Shown here: piece after piece, positions 33,125-42,384 of the stretch
Layout of the letters: every line of letters begins with the position of its first letter
Numbering within the stretch: position 1 is the first letter of the stretch
NCBI GenBank assembly: GCA_964521865.1
Contig: CAZFTJ010000002.1
Coordinates: 310,001-374,000, forward strand
DNA: 64,000 nt
Origin: CAYSRJ01 sp964521865
Lineage (GTDB): Bacteria; Spirochaetota; B62-G9; DRHN01
Reading direction: 5' to 3'
The notes under the pieces: generated by a model
Told to the model about the DNA's origin: nothing
The model's input: the letters and a program-made list of their open reading frames with translations, nothing else
Database searches by the model: none
Position numbers and translations under genes: made by a program

Positions 33125-33940
33125 TTACTCAAGCTCGAAATGCAAGGTATAATTGAGCTGGATGCCGAAGAGTACAATCAACCACGATATGTATATCCAG
33201 ACCAGTAGAATCGGAAAAAAAGCGAGAGAACCGTAGAGAATGCTGAACTGCGGAATGATCGTAACATACGCGTTCAATCCAAGGCGAAGTATGTACCATA
33301 GTGTGCCGGAAAAAATACCTGCAATCATCGTGTACCCGGTCCTTACCCTGTAATGAGGCATTATACCGAAAATAAACGCAAGCAGGCACCAATTTACCAC
33401 GAGGGAGAGAAACTGTGTCGCGATGCTGTTGAGCGAAAAAGGGAGAGGTATGAAAAAAGAGACGCTCCTCAGTGATACATAGTTCTGAAGATAGATGGTA
33501 ATACTGATAAAAACCGGGGCGCACAAGACGACAATAACGGCCTTTATGAGAGATTTGACAAGGGATTGCCGTATATATTTTTTCCAGATCCGGTTTATTG
33601 TTCTGCTCAACGTAAAAATAAGAGAAAAGGACATCAGTACTGAAAAGCCGATACTGAAAGTATCTGCAACGCCGCTGTTTTTCAGGATTTTTTCTATATA
33701 GGTAACGATTTCTTTTGCAGTTTCCGGAAGAAAATATGCAGAAATACTTTCAAGCATCTGCTCTCTTACCGACGGATGAAAATAAAAATTCTTGAGCTGC
33801 AGAATCGTTACGATGAGAAGAGGAACAAGAGAAAGAAGAGAAATATAGCTCAGTGAACGGGCTTCGATGCTGCACCCGTCATGTCTGAATCTCAGAATTG
33901 TTCTTTTAGCAACAGCATACACGAAATGGAAAAGCTTCAA
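33125..33940 (-). CDS. YihY/BrkB-family membrane protein
   Basis: A 271-residue inner-membrane protein with six or so transmembrane helices and the family signatures SIEARSLSYISLLSLVPLL (near residue 25) and a C-terminal FPILLVWIYISWLIVLFGIQLN. Older annotations call it ribonuclease BN, but that was a misassignment; the true role is unclear, possibly transport or flippase-like. The likely start is TTG 33940 after AAGGATG. It lies 18 bases after the PilZ gene and 95 before tsaE. Confidence 0.82.
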   Translation of the reverse strand: MKLFHFVYAVAKRTILRFRHDGCSIEARSLSYISLLSLVPLLIVTILQLKNFYFHPSVREQMLESISAYFLPETAKEIVTYIEKILKNSGVADTFSIGFSVLMSFSLIFTLSRTINRIWKKYIRQSLVKSLIKAVIVVLCAPVFISITIYLQNYVSLRSVSFFIPLPFSLNSIATQFLSLVVNWCLLAFIFGIMPHYRVRTGYTMIAGIFSGTLWYILRLGLNAYVTIIPQFSILYGSLAFFPILLVWIYISWLIVLFGIQLNYTLHFELE

Positions 33941-33958
33941 AGTTCATCCTTTGCAGCC

Positions 33959-35026
33959 TTAGATCGTTTGATAGTTATACAGAAGGGCGAAGATTTCGTT
34001 TTTATGCTTTTTTTCAATCTTCGTAAACTGTATGTGCATGAGCCAGGTTTTCCGCGCAGCGTTCTGCTCTATCCTTTTGACTTTTCCGAACGCAATGAGT
34101 TTGTAATCCTCCCGTAATTCGAACTCAACCCGGATATAATTGTTCTTGTTCACCGGGATAGCAGTCTCCACCGACAGACCACCGACTGAAATGTCAACAA
34201 CGGTTCCCCAGTGTGTATCCTTGCGATCGACAACAGCTTTCTTTTTACCGCCCTCTTCTATTACACGAACGCGGGAGAAAAAAACCGGGAGCCTGACGCC
34301 CTTTCTGGGGTACAGCCTCTTCTGAATTCTCGTAATCTTGTCGGTATGTTTCAGACATATCGTCTGTATCTCATCGTTCACGACAACATCTTCAACCTTG
34401 GTCATAAATACATAGGCTGCATCATTCTCCTTCCAGTAGGAGCACTTGACCTTCTTTTTATCCCAGGGTACCACCTTGCCGGGAGGCAGTACCGGAATAC
34501 TGATTCCGAGGTACTCCTCCTCATTTTTATTGACGGTGACGTTGAAATTTCCGTAATTGGGCATCATGACCCGTATACGGGCGCCGAGGGGAATCGCACG
34601 GGTGGAGGTAATCCCGGCAGCGGATTTGGTACGCATAACCTTATTCCTGAGCCGGTAATACATGTTGATCGTATCGTCCTTCGTCTCCCCTTTTACCTCC
34701 TGGAGGCTCAGCTTTCTGACGATTCGCTGTATACACGAATCGAGGATATTCGTGGATGTAAAGATAAGGGTAGGTTTCGACAGCTTGCACGCCAGAACTA
34801 GCCGTTTCAGTATCTCCGTCTCTGTTTTACTGAGTCCCCTGTTTTTTGCGATTTGATAGAAATTATGCCATCCGGTTCCCGTTATCTTCCCCTTTTCCCC
34901 GCGCGTGCGTGTGGTCGAGCGGCGTGCCATGATAAAAAGCCCTAATCCTATCACAAATACAACAATAATGAGAACAACTACCTGTGAGGTTGTTGGTGTG
35001 GTAATGCGAAAAGCTTCTATATCCAA
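33959..35026 (-). CDS. Membrane-anchored PilZ-domain (c-di-GMP receptor) protein
   Basis: A 355-residue protein with one N-terminal transmembrane helix (about residues 15-35), a middle region of unknown fold and a C-terminal PilZ domain (about residues 225-350). The c-di-GMP-binding signature is complete: RKGVRLPVFF with paired arginines, then DISVGGLSVE matching D-x-S-x-x-G. Proteins of this kind alter motility or envelope processes when c-di-GMP binds; in spirochaetes PilZ proteins affect swimming and virulence. TTG at 35026 with GGAGAAG upstream is the chosen start. Partners are not evident. Confidence 0.82.
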   Translation of the reverse strand: MDIEAFRITTPTTSQVVVLIIVVFVIGLGLFIMARRSTTRTRGEKGKITGTGWHNFYQIAKNRGLSKTETEILKRLVLACKLSKPTLIFTSTNILDSCIQRIVRKLSLQEVKGETKDDTINMYYRLRNKVMRTKSAAGITSTRAIPLGARIRVMMPNYGNFNVTVNKNEEEYLGISIPVLPPGKVVPWDKKKVKCSYWKENDAAYVFMTKVEDVVVNDEIQTICLKHTDKITRIQKRLYPRKGVRLPVFFSRVRVIEEGGKKKAVVDRKDTHWGTVVDISVGGLSVETAIPVNKNNYIRVEFELREDYKLIAFGKVKRIEQNAARKTWLMHIQFTKIEKKHKNEIFALLYNYQTI

Positions 35027-35160
35027 CTGTCTTCTCCGCTTATTCCCTGTATCGACATTTTACCGGAGATATTTAGATACAGGACATCCGTATTCCCTGC
35101 CGAATACCGTATTCGCACGTATGTATACCACAATCCAATGTAATTCGCGCCGGCGCGGAT

Positions 35161-35970
35161 TTAAAAACTCAGCTCTTTATACATGACGGGAACATCGGAT
35201 TGTTGTTTCCCCGGTGCGTACTTTTCCAGGTTGAATTCAATAATCATACGCTTTTTTCGCGGCAGCTTTGACGGGACGACGAGCTTCAGCGGCAGCCTGA
35301 GTGCATCCCTGCCCACATATATCTCAATACCAATTCCCCCGACCTGCTGCAGCTTCACCGCCTGTACCGTGTCGATTTTCGATATTTTCGGCACGATTAT
35401 TTCTGCATCTCCCGCATTTTGAAACTGTACGGTTTGAACGTTCTTCGCTTCAAGGAAATCAAAGGTGAACAGGGTATCGAAAAGCGCCGGGTCTTTTCTG
35501 TAATAGTATATAAGGGAAAAGAGGTCCAGAACCCTGTTGTCGGCCGTAACGATTTTTTTTGTCTTACCGTCCGCGCTCTCGATGAGAACACTGCCGGCAG
35601 CCTGGTCTATCGTGTAGGTAATATACCCCTGGCTCTTTCCCTCAACCATGTCTTTTTCGACTCGCAGAGGAAGGAGGGTGTCTCTGTCCATAAAGACCAG
35701 CCATTTGTCATCGAGCCTGTAAAAAATACTGATAAAGGGTGATGTTCTGGAATGTCCGTTCAATCTGTACACCTCGACTGCGCCGTACCGGTCGGTTTTA
35801 TCCAGCTCGATGATCTGTTTTCCCACATAAAAGGATGCAGCATGTATCGAGTACTGAAGCTTTTCACCTGGAGAAAAGGGGAGACGATTTTCGGACGCAG
35901 GCAGCGTCCACGGGGTCAGAAGAGCGGCTGTAAAAAAAATAAGATACGGTTTGAAAAGGTTTTTTTTCAT
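35161..35970 (-). CDS. Exported DUF3108 protein
   Basis: A 269-residue protein with a signal peptide (MKKNLFKPYLIFFTAALL, cleavage expected near PASE at about residue 27). The mature part matches DUF3108: LPFSPGEKLQYSIHAASFYVGKQ at the start and DGKTKKIVTADNRVLDLFSLIYYYRKDP in the middle, with a beta-rich C-terminal half. The function is unknown; the family is usually periplasmic or outer-membrane associated. I start at ATG 35970 because the signal peptide begins there; no good ribosome-binding site is seen, and the frame is open to 36009. Stands alone between the PilZ and PHP genes. Confidence 0.72.
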   Translation of the reverse strand: MKKNLFKPYLIFFTAALLTPWTLPASENRLPFSPGEKLQYSIHAASFYVGKQIIELDKTDRYGAVEVYRLNGHSRTSPFISIFYRLDDKWLVFMDRDTLLPLRVEKDMVEGKSQGYITYTIDQAAGSVLIESADGKTKKIVTADNRVLDLFSLIYYYRKDPALFDTLFTFDFLEAKNVQTVQFQNAGDAEIIVPKISKIDTVQAVKLQQVGGIGIEIYVGRDALRLPLKLVVPSKLPRKKRMIIEFNLEKYAPGKQQSDVPVMYKELSF

Positions 35971-36169
35971 TAAAATAGATACATTAAATCTGTTTTCCAA
36001 TCCGATCAAAACGCTTTACCTTCACCGAACACACCTCAATGTAGCGCAAAAAAAACGATATTTCAATAGGGAAATCCACAAAAAGAAACGTTACCGCCGG
36101 CAAGAGCACGATTGATGGTCTGTTTTCCCTCATCCCTTCACGACAGACCTCCGACGTGCCGGAAGCCTC

Positions 36170-37531
36170 TCAGAGCACAGCATCAGCCCTTTCCTTCAGC
36201 CAGAGAAGTGCCCTGTTTTCCCCCATGTCCTCGAGTCTCTTTGCAGTGTCGTTGTTCAGCGGCGGCAGGCCGCCGATCGCTTCGAAAAAGGCGTTCTTTG
36301 CCGCGATACCGGAGAAATCTCCTGCGGCCGCCTCCCCGATGTAGGAGTATCCAGCATACCGGAGCAGTATAGTGTGTCCGATCATTATGCGGGCTCCCCG
36401 TAGAAATATCTCCCTGTACGGCCTGAGCGCTTCGACATCGAGGTCGTCGACAAATGGAAGACCGAGCCTGTTCATTTCGGTACCCACATTGATCGGAAAC
36501 TCCATACTGTCGGCTATTTCAATGATACGCCGCAGGTTTCTCGTTTTGATTTTCCGTTCGTCAGGATCGTCTATATTCCAGTTTCTGTCCGGTATAATGT
36601 TCAGAGCAGCAGCACCCTTATCCCGCATATATTCGAGCAGTTGCCGCGGATTTTTTTCTCCTTCGCTCGTACCGTCAAGCCATGCAGCCATCGGCACTGC
36701 TTCGCACGAGGCAACCCATTTTAGAAAATCGTCGACCGACGGAAATGTATCCATAGAGGGTTTTTTATAACCGAGCCCGTCCCTCTTTACGAACCTGGCC
36801 CGCACCTGCTCCTCCAAAGACGGCATATCCGATACGAGCATTCGGGTCGATTCGACATCCCTTTCGAGAATCTTCGCCCAGTACTCCGCCAGGCGCACAG
36901 TATCGCAGAAACCTTCCTTCGACCTGTTTACGTACGCCCGGACGATATGCCGTTCAGTCGGCGATCCACCGGGAGCCAGGGGAAGCACATTCCGGTCGTA
37001 GTCGACTGCAATATCCGGAACATACTCATTGATACGTCCAACGAGCTCCCTGTTTCTTTCAGCTGCTTTCCATCGAAAAAAGAGAAGGGACCTGGCCTGT
37101 TCGGACTCATCGGGAAACAGTCTGGCAAATCCTGCACCCATGACATATACAACGCCGTTTTCACCCGGTGAGTTTATGTCGATGTCTTCATATTCGCGCA
37201 TGTATGCACGGGTTTCAATATGCACAGCTGTACGAAGAGAAAGAATCAACCCGGCGTCGAGAAACTCTTCCTGCCCGTCCAGCACATCAAAATCACATAA
37301 TGCCGCTGCATACAGTCCGGACTTTCGCGACTCCCATGCAATACGCGACGGAGAGTACCACATCGAATTGTAGGAAAAAAAGGAATGAAAGTGCATATTG
37401 ACGTTATCCTGTACAGGAGGAAGCGTGCCCCCGTACTCTCCAACGAGCTTCTGCAGCGCAGCACGCCGTTTGGCCGGATCGAAAACATTGAGCTGCTCTT
37501 CAAGATTTTTTTTCAAACTCAAAGCGATCAC
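36170..37531 (-). CDS. PHP-domain hydrolase-like protein
   Basis: A 453-residue protein with a PHP (polymerase and histidinol phosphatase) beginning: NMHFHSFFSYN gives the H-x-H metal motif and YAAALCDFDVLDGQEEF the second metal segment. Later VGTEMNRLGLPF and the glycine- and histidine-bearing IMIGHTILLRYAGYSY could supply further ligands. PHP enzymes remove phosphate from small molecules or act as 3'-5' exonucleases. The substrate is unknown. GTG 37531 lies only 12 bases after TATAAT (37544-37539 region), so the transcript may have almost no leader or the true start is further in. Confidence 0.65.
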   Translation of the reverse strand: MIALSLKKNLEEQLNVFDPAKRRAALQKLVGEYGGTLPPVQDNVNMHFHSFFSYNSMWYSPSRIAWESRKSGLYAAALCDFDVLDGQEEFLDAGLILSLRTAVHIETRAYMREYEDIDINSPGENGVVYVMGAGFARLFPDESEQARSLLFFRWKAAERNRELVGRINEYVPDIAVDYDRNVLPLAPGGSPTERHIVRAYVNRSKEGFCDTVRLAEYWAKILERDVESTRMLVSDMPSLEEQVRARFVKRDGLGYKKPSMDTFPSVDDFLKWVASCEAVPMAAWLDGTSEGEKNPRQLLEYMRDKGAAALNIIPDRNWNIDDPDERKIKTRNLRRIIEIADSMEFPINVGTEMNRLGLPFVDDLDVEALRPYREIFLRGARIMIGHTILLRYAGYSYIGEAAAGDFSGIAAKNAFFEAIGGLPPLNNDTAKRLEDMGENRALLWLKERADAVL

Positions 37532-37610
37532 CCGTTTTTATTATAGCAGCGACTAATGTATAAAAAAATTCTTATTTTACGAAGCACATTCGAACGGAGA
37601 GAATAAATAT

Positions 37611-37624
37611 TTCGGCGCGCCGAA
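37611..37624. promoter_or_regulatory. 14-bp perfect palindrome in divergent intergenic region
   Basis: TTCGGCGCGCCGAA is its own complement and lies between the divergent PHP and URO-D genes, about 80-100 bases from each start. This is a good size and position for an operator, but no adjacent regulator gene is present. Confidence 0.4.
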
Positions 37625-37726
37625 CCGATTTTGCGAAACAGATTGATTACAGGGCGCAGAATGGGTAGTATTAAGCTGCCGGGTGCCCACGTTTTGCATC
37701 CGAATAACAATCGAAAGGAAAAAACG

Positions 37727-38752
37727 GTGAACGGGTATGAGAGGATTCGGGCCGTATTTGACGGAAAATGGCCCGATAAAGTACCGATCATGCTGCACAA
37801 TTTCATGATGGCTGCCAGAGAGGCGGGATACTCAATGGCGCAGTACAGGTCGGATCCGGACAAGATCGCCCGCGCGTTCATTCGTGCGGTTGAAGTGTAC
37901 GGGTATGACGGTATACTCGTCGATATCGACACGGCGACGCTCGCCGGAGCCGTCGGTATTCCAGTTGATTTTCCGGAATATGAACCGGCCCGAAGCAATC
38001 GGGGCAACATAACGTCTCTTGAGATGGTGCGCGACCTGGAACCGGTCGATATCTCAAGGTATGAGTATGTCAGAAACTGGCTTGAAGCGGTCAGATTGAT
38101 AAAAAATCATTTCGGGGATGAGATATTTATTCGCGGCAACTGCGATCAGGCCCCCTTCTCACTTTCGAGTATGATGAGATCGCCTCAGGAGTGGATGATG
38201 GACCTGTCCGATGCGGGGAACCGGCACCTTGTATTCGGGCTTCTCGAGTACTGTACCGGCGTAACGAGCCAATTCATCAGGCTCATGTCCGAAACAGGCG
38301 CGCATATGGTTTCAAACGGCGACAGCCCGGCGGGTCCTGAGCTGATATCCCCGCAGATGTATGAAGAGTTCGCCCTTCCCTATGAAAAAAGGGTCGTGGA
38401 AGAGGCCCACAGGCTCGGTCTTCCCTACGGACTGCATATCTGCGGCGATACGTCGCTCATAATACGGAAGATGCTCGAAACGGGCACAGACGCGGTTGAG
38501 CTCGACTACAAGACCGATATCGAACTGGTGCACAGCGTGTGCAGGAACAGGGTTGTGTTCATCGGCAACATCGATCCGAGCGGGGTTATTGCGCTTGGAA
38601 CAGCGGATACGGTGCGAAGCTCCGTACGGAATCTTCTCGAAGTATACGGCGATTCTCCACGGTTTATTCTCAATGCCGGATGTGCGATACCTCCGACAAC
38701 CCGGCCGGAGAACATAGAGGCACTGATCGAGACTGCACGGAGTTTCAGGTGA
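37727..38752 (+). CDS. URO-D/methyltransferase-family protein
   Basis: A 341-residue TIM-barrel protein of the uroporphyrinogen decarboxylase superfamily. It keeps GDSPAGPELISPQMYEEFALPYEKRV, YGLHICGDTSLIIRKMLETG and LNAGCAIPPTTRPENIEALIE, the segments shared by MtaA/CmuA corrinoid methyltransferases. H-x-C-G-D is the zinc site of methylcobamide:CoM methyltransferase-like members, so a corrinoid methyl-transfer role is more likely than haem synthesis, which usually keeps an N-terminal RQAGR motif not seen here. I start at GTG 37727, seven bases after AAAGGA; in-frame ATGs upstream have no such site. It is a single gene. Confidence 0.75.
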   Translation: MNGYERIRAVFDGKWPDKVPIMLHNFMMAAREAGYSMAQYRSDPDKIARAFIRAVEVYGYDGILVDIDTATLAGAVGIPVDFPEYEPARSNRGNITSLEMVRDLEPVDISRYEYVRNWLEAVRLIKNHFGDEIFIRGNCDQAPFSLSSMMRSPQEWMMDLSDAGNRHLVFGLLEYCTGVTSQFIRLMSETGAHMVSNGDSPAGPELISPQMYEEFALPYEKRVVEEAHRLGLPYGLHICGDTSLIIRKMLETGTDAVELDYKTDIELVHSVCRNRVVFIGNIDPSGVIALGTADTVRSSVRNLLEVYGDSPRFILNAGCAIPPTTRPENIEALIETARSFR

Positions 38753-38900
38753 CGGTACGCTCCCCGGTCGGCTCGACAGATTTCCGGCAACTGCTCTTTC
38801 TGGACACAATCTCAGGAACTTCTATACACCGATAAAAATACTCCATACCCCCTCCATCTCCGGTAAAATCAGGGTGCAATTCGGCGGCATTAGAGGGCCT

Positions 38901-39947
38901 TCATGGAATGATAACCACCTTGAGCGCGCCGCTTGAGGTGTCACGCTGGGTTTTGAAGGCCTCATTGAAATCATCGAGGCCGAACCGATGCGTGACAAGC
39001 CGGCTTCCGTTGATTTTACCGGAGAGTATTAAATCTTTCGCAGTGAGGTATTCGTTTATTGCGGAGCTCGTGGCCCCGTGCAGGTTAAACTCGTTGTAAT
39101 GGATCAGGTTCAGGTCGATCTCTTCAACCGGATCGGATTTCGGCATACCGGCAAAAACCGAAAGATGACCGCCCCTGGCAAGAAGGCTGAGCCCAAGCTT
39201 TACGAGCACTTTCACCGAGGCTGCAACGACAACTGCATCCACCCCGCGTCCATCGGTGTTCTCCCGAACCCATTTCCCCGGGTCCGTTTCCCCGGTGTTC
39301 ACCAGATTGTCAAACGGGAGCCCGAGCTTTTTATGTAAATCCAGACGCTTTTGCGACACATCCATAATGGTGACGCATTGTGCGCCGCGTGCACGCACTA
39401 CAAGTCCGTTCAATACGCCGATGATTCCGCCGCCGAAAATGACAACGTGCTCCATTTTTTCCATTGGAATATATCTCATCCCGTTTACACAACAGCTCAG
39501 AGGTTCGATAAGCGTACCGTCTTCAGCAGGTAAATCCTCAGGCACCGGGATCAGACACCCCTGATCGACACCGGCCTTCGGCATGATCATGTATTCGGCA
39601 AAGCCGCCGTTGAACTGGTAGCCGATTGCCCTGAACCCGTTTTCACAGAGATTCTCTCTGTGTATTCTACACATGCGGCAGCGGCCGCATCCAATGACGG
39701 TCTGGACGATAAAACGGTCTCCGACCTTTATTCCCCGTACACCGGGGCCTGTTTCGGCAGCCCTGCCGGTAATTTCATGTCCCACGACGGATACATCAAC
39801 CTTTTTTTCGCCTGTCAAAACGCGCTGATCGGTCCCGCACAGCGCGCATGCTTCTATCCTGAGAAGCACCTCGCCCTCGGCAGGCACCGGTTTCGGTACA
39901 TCCATGATCTCGATGACGCCCGGTTTTCTTATTACGGCAGCTTTCAT
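38901..39947 (-). CDS. Zinc-dependent alcohol/polyol dehydrogenase (MDR family)
   Basis: A 348-residue medium-chain dehydrogenase. The catalytic zinc cysteine is in CALCGTDQRVLTG, the catalytic HE in VVGHEITG, and the four structural zinc cysteines in CGRCRMCRIHRENLC; the Rossmann GGGIIGVLNG follows. It resembles sorbitol and threonine dehydrogenases in the first half, but substrate cannot be read. GGGAGG precedes the ATG. An SDR gene lies 122 bases upstream on the same strand, so both may serve one catabolic step, for example oxidation of a sugar alcohol. Confidence 0.85.
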   Translation of the reverse strand: MKAAVIRKPGVIEIMDVPKPVPAEGEVLLRIEACALCGTDQRVLTGEKKVDVSVVGHEITGRAAETGPGVRGIKVGDRFIVQTVIGCGRCRMCRIHRENLCENGFRAIGYQFNGGFAEYMIMPKAGVDQGCLIPVPEDLPAEDGTLIEPLSCCVNGMRYIPMEKMEHVVIFGGGIIGVLNGLVVRARGAQCVTIMDVSQKRLDLHKKLGLPFDNLVNTGETDPGKWVRENTDGRGVDAVVVAASVKVLVKLGLSLLARGGHLSVFAGMPKSDPVEEIDLNLIHYNEFNLHGATSSAINEYLTAKDLILSGKINGSRLVTHRFGLDDFNEAFKTQRDTSSGALKVVIIP

Positions 39948-39984
39948 AGCTTCCCTCCCGTTGTATAACCGATGTGCATACCTG

Positions 39985-40050
39985 ATGCTTATCGGAAAAT
40001 TCAGCCGGCGGCCTGCCGGTTGAATAGGATCACCGGCGGCAGGCGACTTT
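39985..40050. repeat. Strong G+C-rich hairpin between SDR and ADH genes
   Basis: GCCTGCCGGT (about 40013-40022) pairs with ACCGGCGGCAGGC (about 40032-40044) apart from one GGC bulge, with further CCGGC/GCCGG pairing beside it. There is no T tract, so it may be an RNA-stabilising or transcript-ending stem. Confidence 0.4.
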
Positions 40051-40069
40051 CCGCGCCGGTAATCCCGAT

Positions 40070-40888
40070 CTATGCCCGCGTTTTACCGCCCGTAATATTA
40101 ACCGTTGTTCCGTGAACATAGGAGCTTCGTTTGGACGCCAGATAGCAGACCAGATCCGCTACTTCCTTCAATCGGCCGGTCCGGCCAAGCGGGATCGAAA
40201 CCTTTTCATAGCCGGCCCTGAGCTCTTCTACCGTTATCCCCCTCGTATAGGCAAGCGCCCGCTCATACTCCTCCGATCTCAACGCCGTCGGTTCGAGAAT
40301 ACCCGGCGCAACCCCGACAACCCGTATTCCGTACCTGCCGAGCTCCTTTGCCCACGACCGGGTAAGTGTATAGATGGCAGCCTTGGTGCCCGCATACACG
40401 CTCTGGCCTTCCGAGCCTTCCATGCCTGCTTCCGAGGCCATGTTGATGATTACACCGCCTTTTCCGTTTGCGATCATTACTCTGGCCGCCGCCTGGGAGC
40501 AGAGGAAAACGCCTTTCTGATTGATTGAAACGATCCTGTCCCAGATATCCTCCGTGATCTCCTCCCTGCCTGCGGGGTCAACGAGAAGACGAGGGACGTT
40601 TATCCCCGCATTGTTTACGAGCACGTCGATACCGCCGTAGATACCGAGAACAGCCGACACTATTTGATCCACACTGTCCTTGACTGTCACATCTACCTTC
40701 ACAAAGGTATGATTCCCGGAAAACGAATTCTTCAACTCGTCAACTGCGGCCTTTCCGCCTGCCTCATTCATATCGGCGACAACAACGTTCGCACCGACCT
40801 CAGCCAGACCCTCACAGCAGGCCTTCCCGATCCCGGAAGCGCCGCCGGTAACAATAACCGCCTTTCCCTCCAAACCAAGCCACTTCAT
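40070..40888 (-). CDS. Short-chain dehydrogenase/reductase
   Basis: A 272-residue SDR with TGGASGIGKA (NAD(P)-binding, residues about 13-22), the D-x-x-V-N-N-A-G structural motif (GIDVLVNNAG), the catalytic serine region and Y-x-x-x-K (YAGTKAAIY). It ends like sugar or 3-oxoacyl-ACP-type dehydrogenases (VCYLASKRSSYVHGTTVNITGG). I use ATG 40888; GGAGGT lies four bases upstream. Reaction unknown. It follows rseP by 27 bases and precedes the MDR dehydrogenase. Confidence 0.85.
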   Translation of the reverse strand: MKWLGLEGKAVIVTGGASGIGKACCEGLAEVGANVVVADMNEAGGKAAVDELKNSFSGNHTFVKVDVTVKDSVDQIVSAVLGIYGGIDVLVNNAGINVPRLLVDPAGREEITEDIWDRIVSINQKGVFLCSQAAARVMIANGKGGVIINMASEAGMEGSEGQSVYAGTKAAIYTLTRSWAKELGRYGIRVVGVAPGILEPTALRSEEYERALAYTRGITVEELRAGYEKVSIPLGRTGRLKEVADLVCYLASKRSSYVHGTTVNITGGKTRA

Positions 40889-40915
40889 ATCCACCTCCAA
40901 CTGAACAGAAAAAAC

Positions 40916-42244
40916 TCAGGGCATCAAATTACCTTTGAAAAAACTGCTTATATCGTTCATTGTGATCAACACAAGCGCTGCAAACAGAATTATAAAACCG
41001 AATGTCTGTATCCTGTAGATGACTTCAATGTTCGGCTTTTTACGTGCAACTGCCTCATACAGGGCAATCACGATATGGCTCCCGTCAAGCGCTGGAAAGG
41101 GAATGAGATTCATAATAAAAAAGGCGATGCTGATATAGCTCATTACCTGCAGAAAATAGCTGAAACCCTCCTTCGCTATAACGCCGGAGATATAGATAAG
41201 CTTCGCGGGACCTGCAACGGCAGATTTTGCCCGTATCTTGCCGCTTATTACGAACAAAAGCCCGCGTATTGTGTCATGAACGGCATCCGCAGATTTTACC
41301 GCACCCTTTCCCACTGCAATGAAGAACGGGTATTTCGGCGTATGGACGGTTATCTGTTTGAAATAGAGACCGACCGAAACATAGTCATCCTCTTTCTGCG
41401 GCATCATAACGACCCGTTTCTGTGAGCCGTTTCGCTCAAGCACAACCGTAACATCCTTGTAGGCCTTGCCTTCAACCGTGTTGTAAAAATCGATGTGATT
41501 CTTAATTCCAACTCCGTCGACCGAAAGTATCCGGTCGCCCTTCCGTATGCCGGCCCTGTCGGCCGATCCGCCGGGCGTAACACCTCCTATAACCGGTTCT
41601 ACCCAGGGATGTATCCCTATCAGTCCCCTGCCTGTTTCTCTGTCGAGCTTCGGCTTCGCAACAAGATGCAGGGTCCTGCTGCCGCGCTGTATGGTAATCG
41701 TAATCGGTTTAAGCGCATTCCGCACTATACCCTCCGTGATGTCATCCCAGTTGTTTACCCTTTTGCCGTTTATTGCAACAATGACATCACCGTCCTGCAG
41801 TCCCGCCTTTTCAGCGGGAGTCACTTCTCCGAGCGTCTCGTCCGGCTCCCGTGCAAGAACGATCCTGTTCGGGAAGGTATTTATCTGGTACCCGATCATA
41901 ACGATCACTATGAAGAGAACCATGGCAAAAAAATAGTTGAATACCGGACCGCCGAGCGCAACTAAAATACGCTTGTACGGCGGACTTGAATAAAACTCTT
42001 CAGGACTTCCGGTCAGACTGTCGCGGGGAGAATCGCCAGCCATCTTACAGTACCCGCCGAACGGTATCCACCCGACCTGAATTTTCGTGCCCTTCCAGTT
42101 GAAGGATACGATACCCTTGCCCCATCCGATGGAAAACACCTCAACCCGGATGCCGTTCGTCCTGGCAGCGATGAAATGACCGAGCTCGTGCACAAATATC
42201 AGTATCCCGATCGATACGATGCCGAGTACAATTGTAGTCACCAT
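40916..42244 (-). CDS. rseP: RIP metalloprotease (site-2 protease, RseP)
   Basis: A 442-residue intramembrane zinc protease. H19-E20-x-x-H23 lies in the first helix and the third ligand in the conserved NLIPFPALDGSH near residue 390. Two tandem PDZ domains lie between the helices (EVTPAEKAGLQDGDVIVAING and GVTPGGSADRAGIRKGDRILSVDG). It cuts membrane-anchored anti-sigma factors and leftover signal peptides. It ends the rpsB...cdsA order. In this window the only anti-sigma factor has no transmembrane helix, so it is not an obvious substrate. Confidence 0.94.
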   Translation of the reverse strand: MVTTIVLGIVSIGILIFVHELGHFIAARTNGIRVEVFSIGWGKGIVSFNWKGTKIQVGWIPFGGYCKMAGDSPRDSLTGSPEEFYSSPPYKRILVALGGPVFNYFFAMVLFIVIVMIGYQINTFPNRIVLAREPDETLGEVTPAEKAGLQDGDVIVAINGKRVNNWDDITEGIVRNALKPITITIQRGSRTLHLVAKPKLDRETGRGLIGIHPWVEPVIGGVTPGGSADRAGIRKGDRILSVDGVGIKNHIDFYNTVEGKAYKDVTVVLERNGSQKRVVMMPQKEDDYVSVGLYFKQITVHTPKYPFFIAVGKGAVKSADAVHDTIRGLLFVISGKIRAKSAVAGPAKLIYISGVIAKEGFSYFLQVMSYISIAFFIMNLIPFPALDGSHIVIALYEAVARKKPNIEVIYRIQTFGFIILFAALVLITMNDISSFFKGNLMP

Positions 42245-42384
42245 AATGTCACCCGTTTATCCACAGCGCTGTTCATAGATTGATGGTGCATGACGCAGTC
42301 GCATGATGCCGCCTGACGACGGCATGAAAGCCTGTGCATATAATATACTGTAAAATTCTTCCCGGAGTCAGGAGTTCCCGGGGA

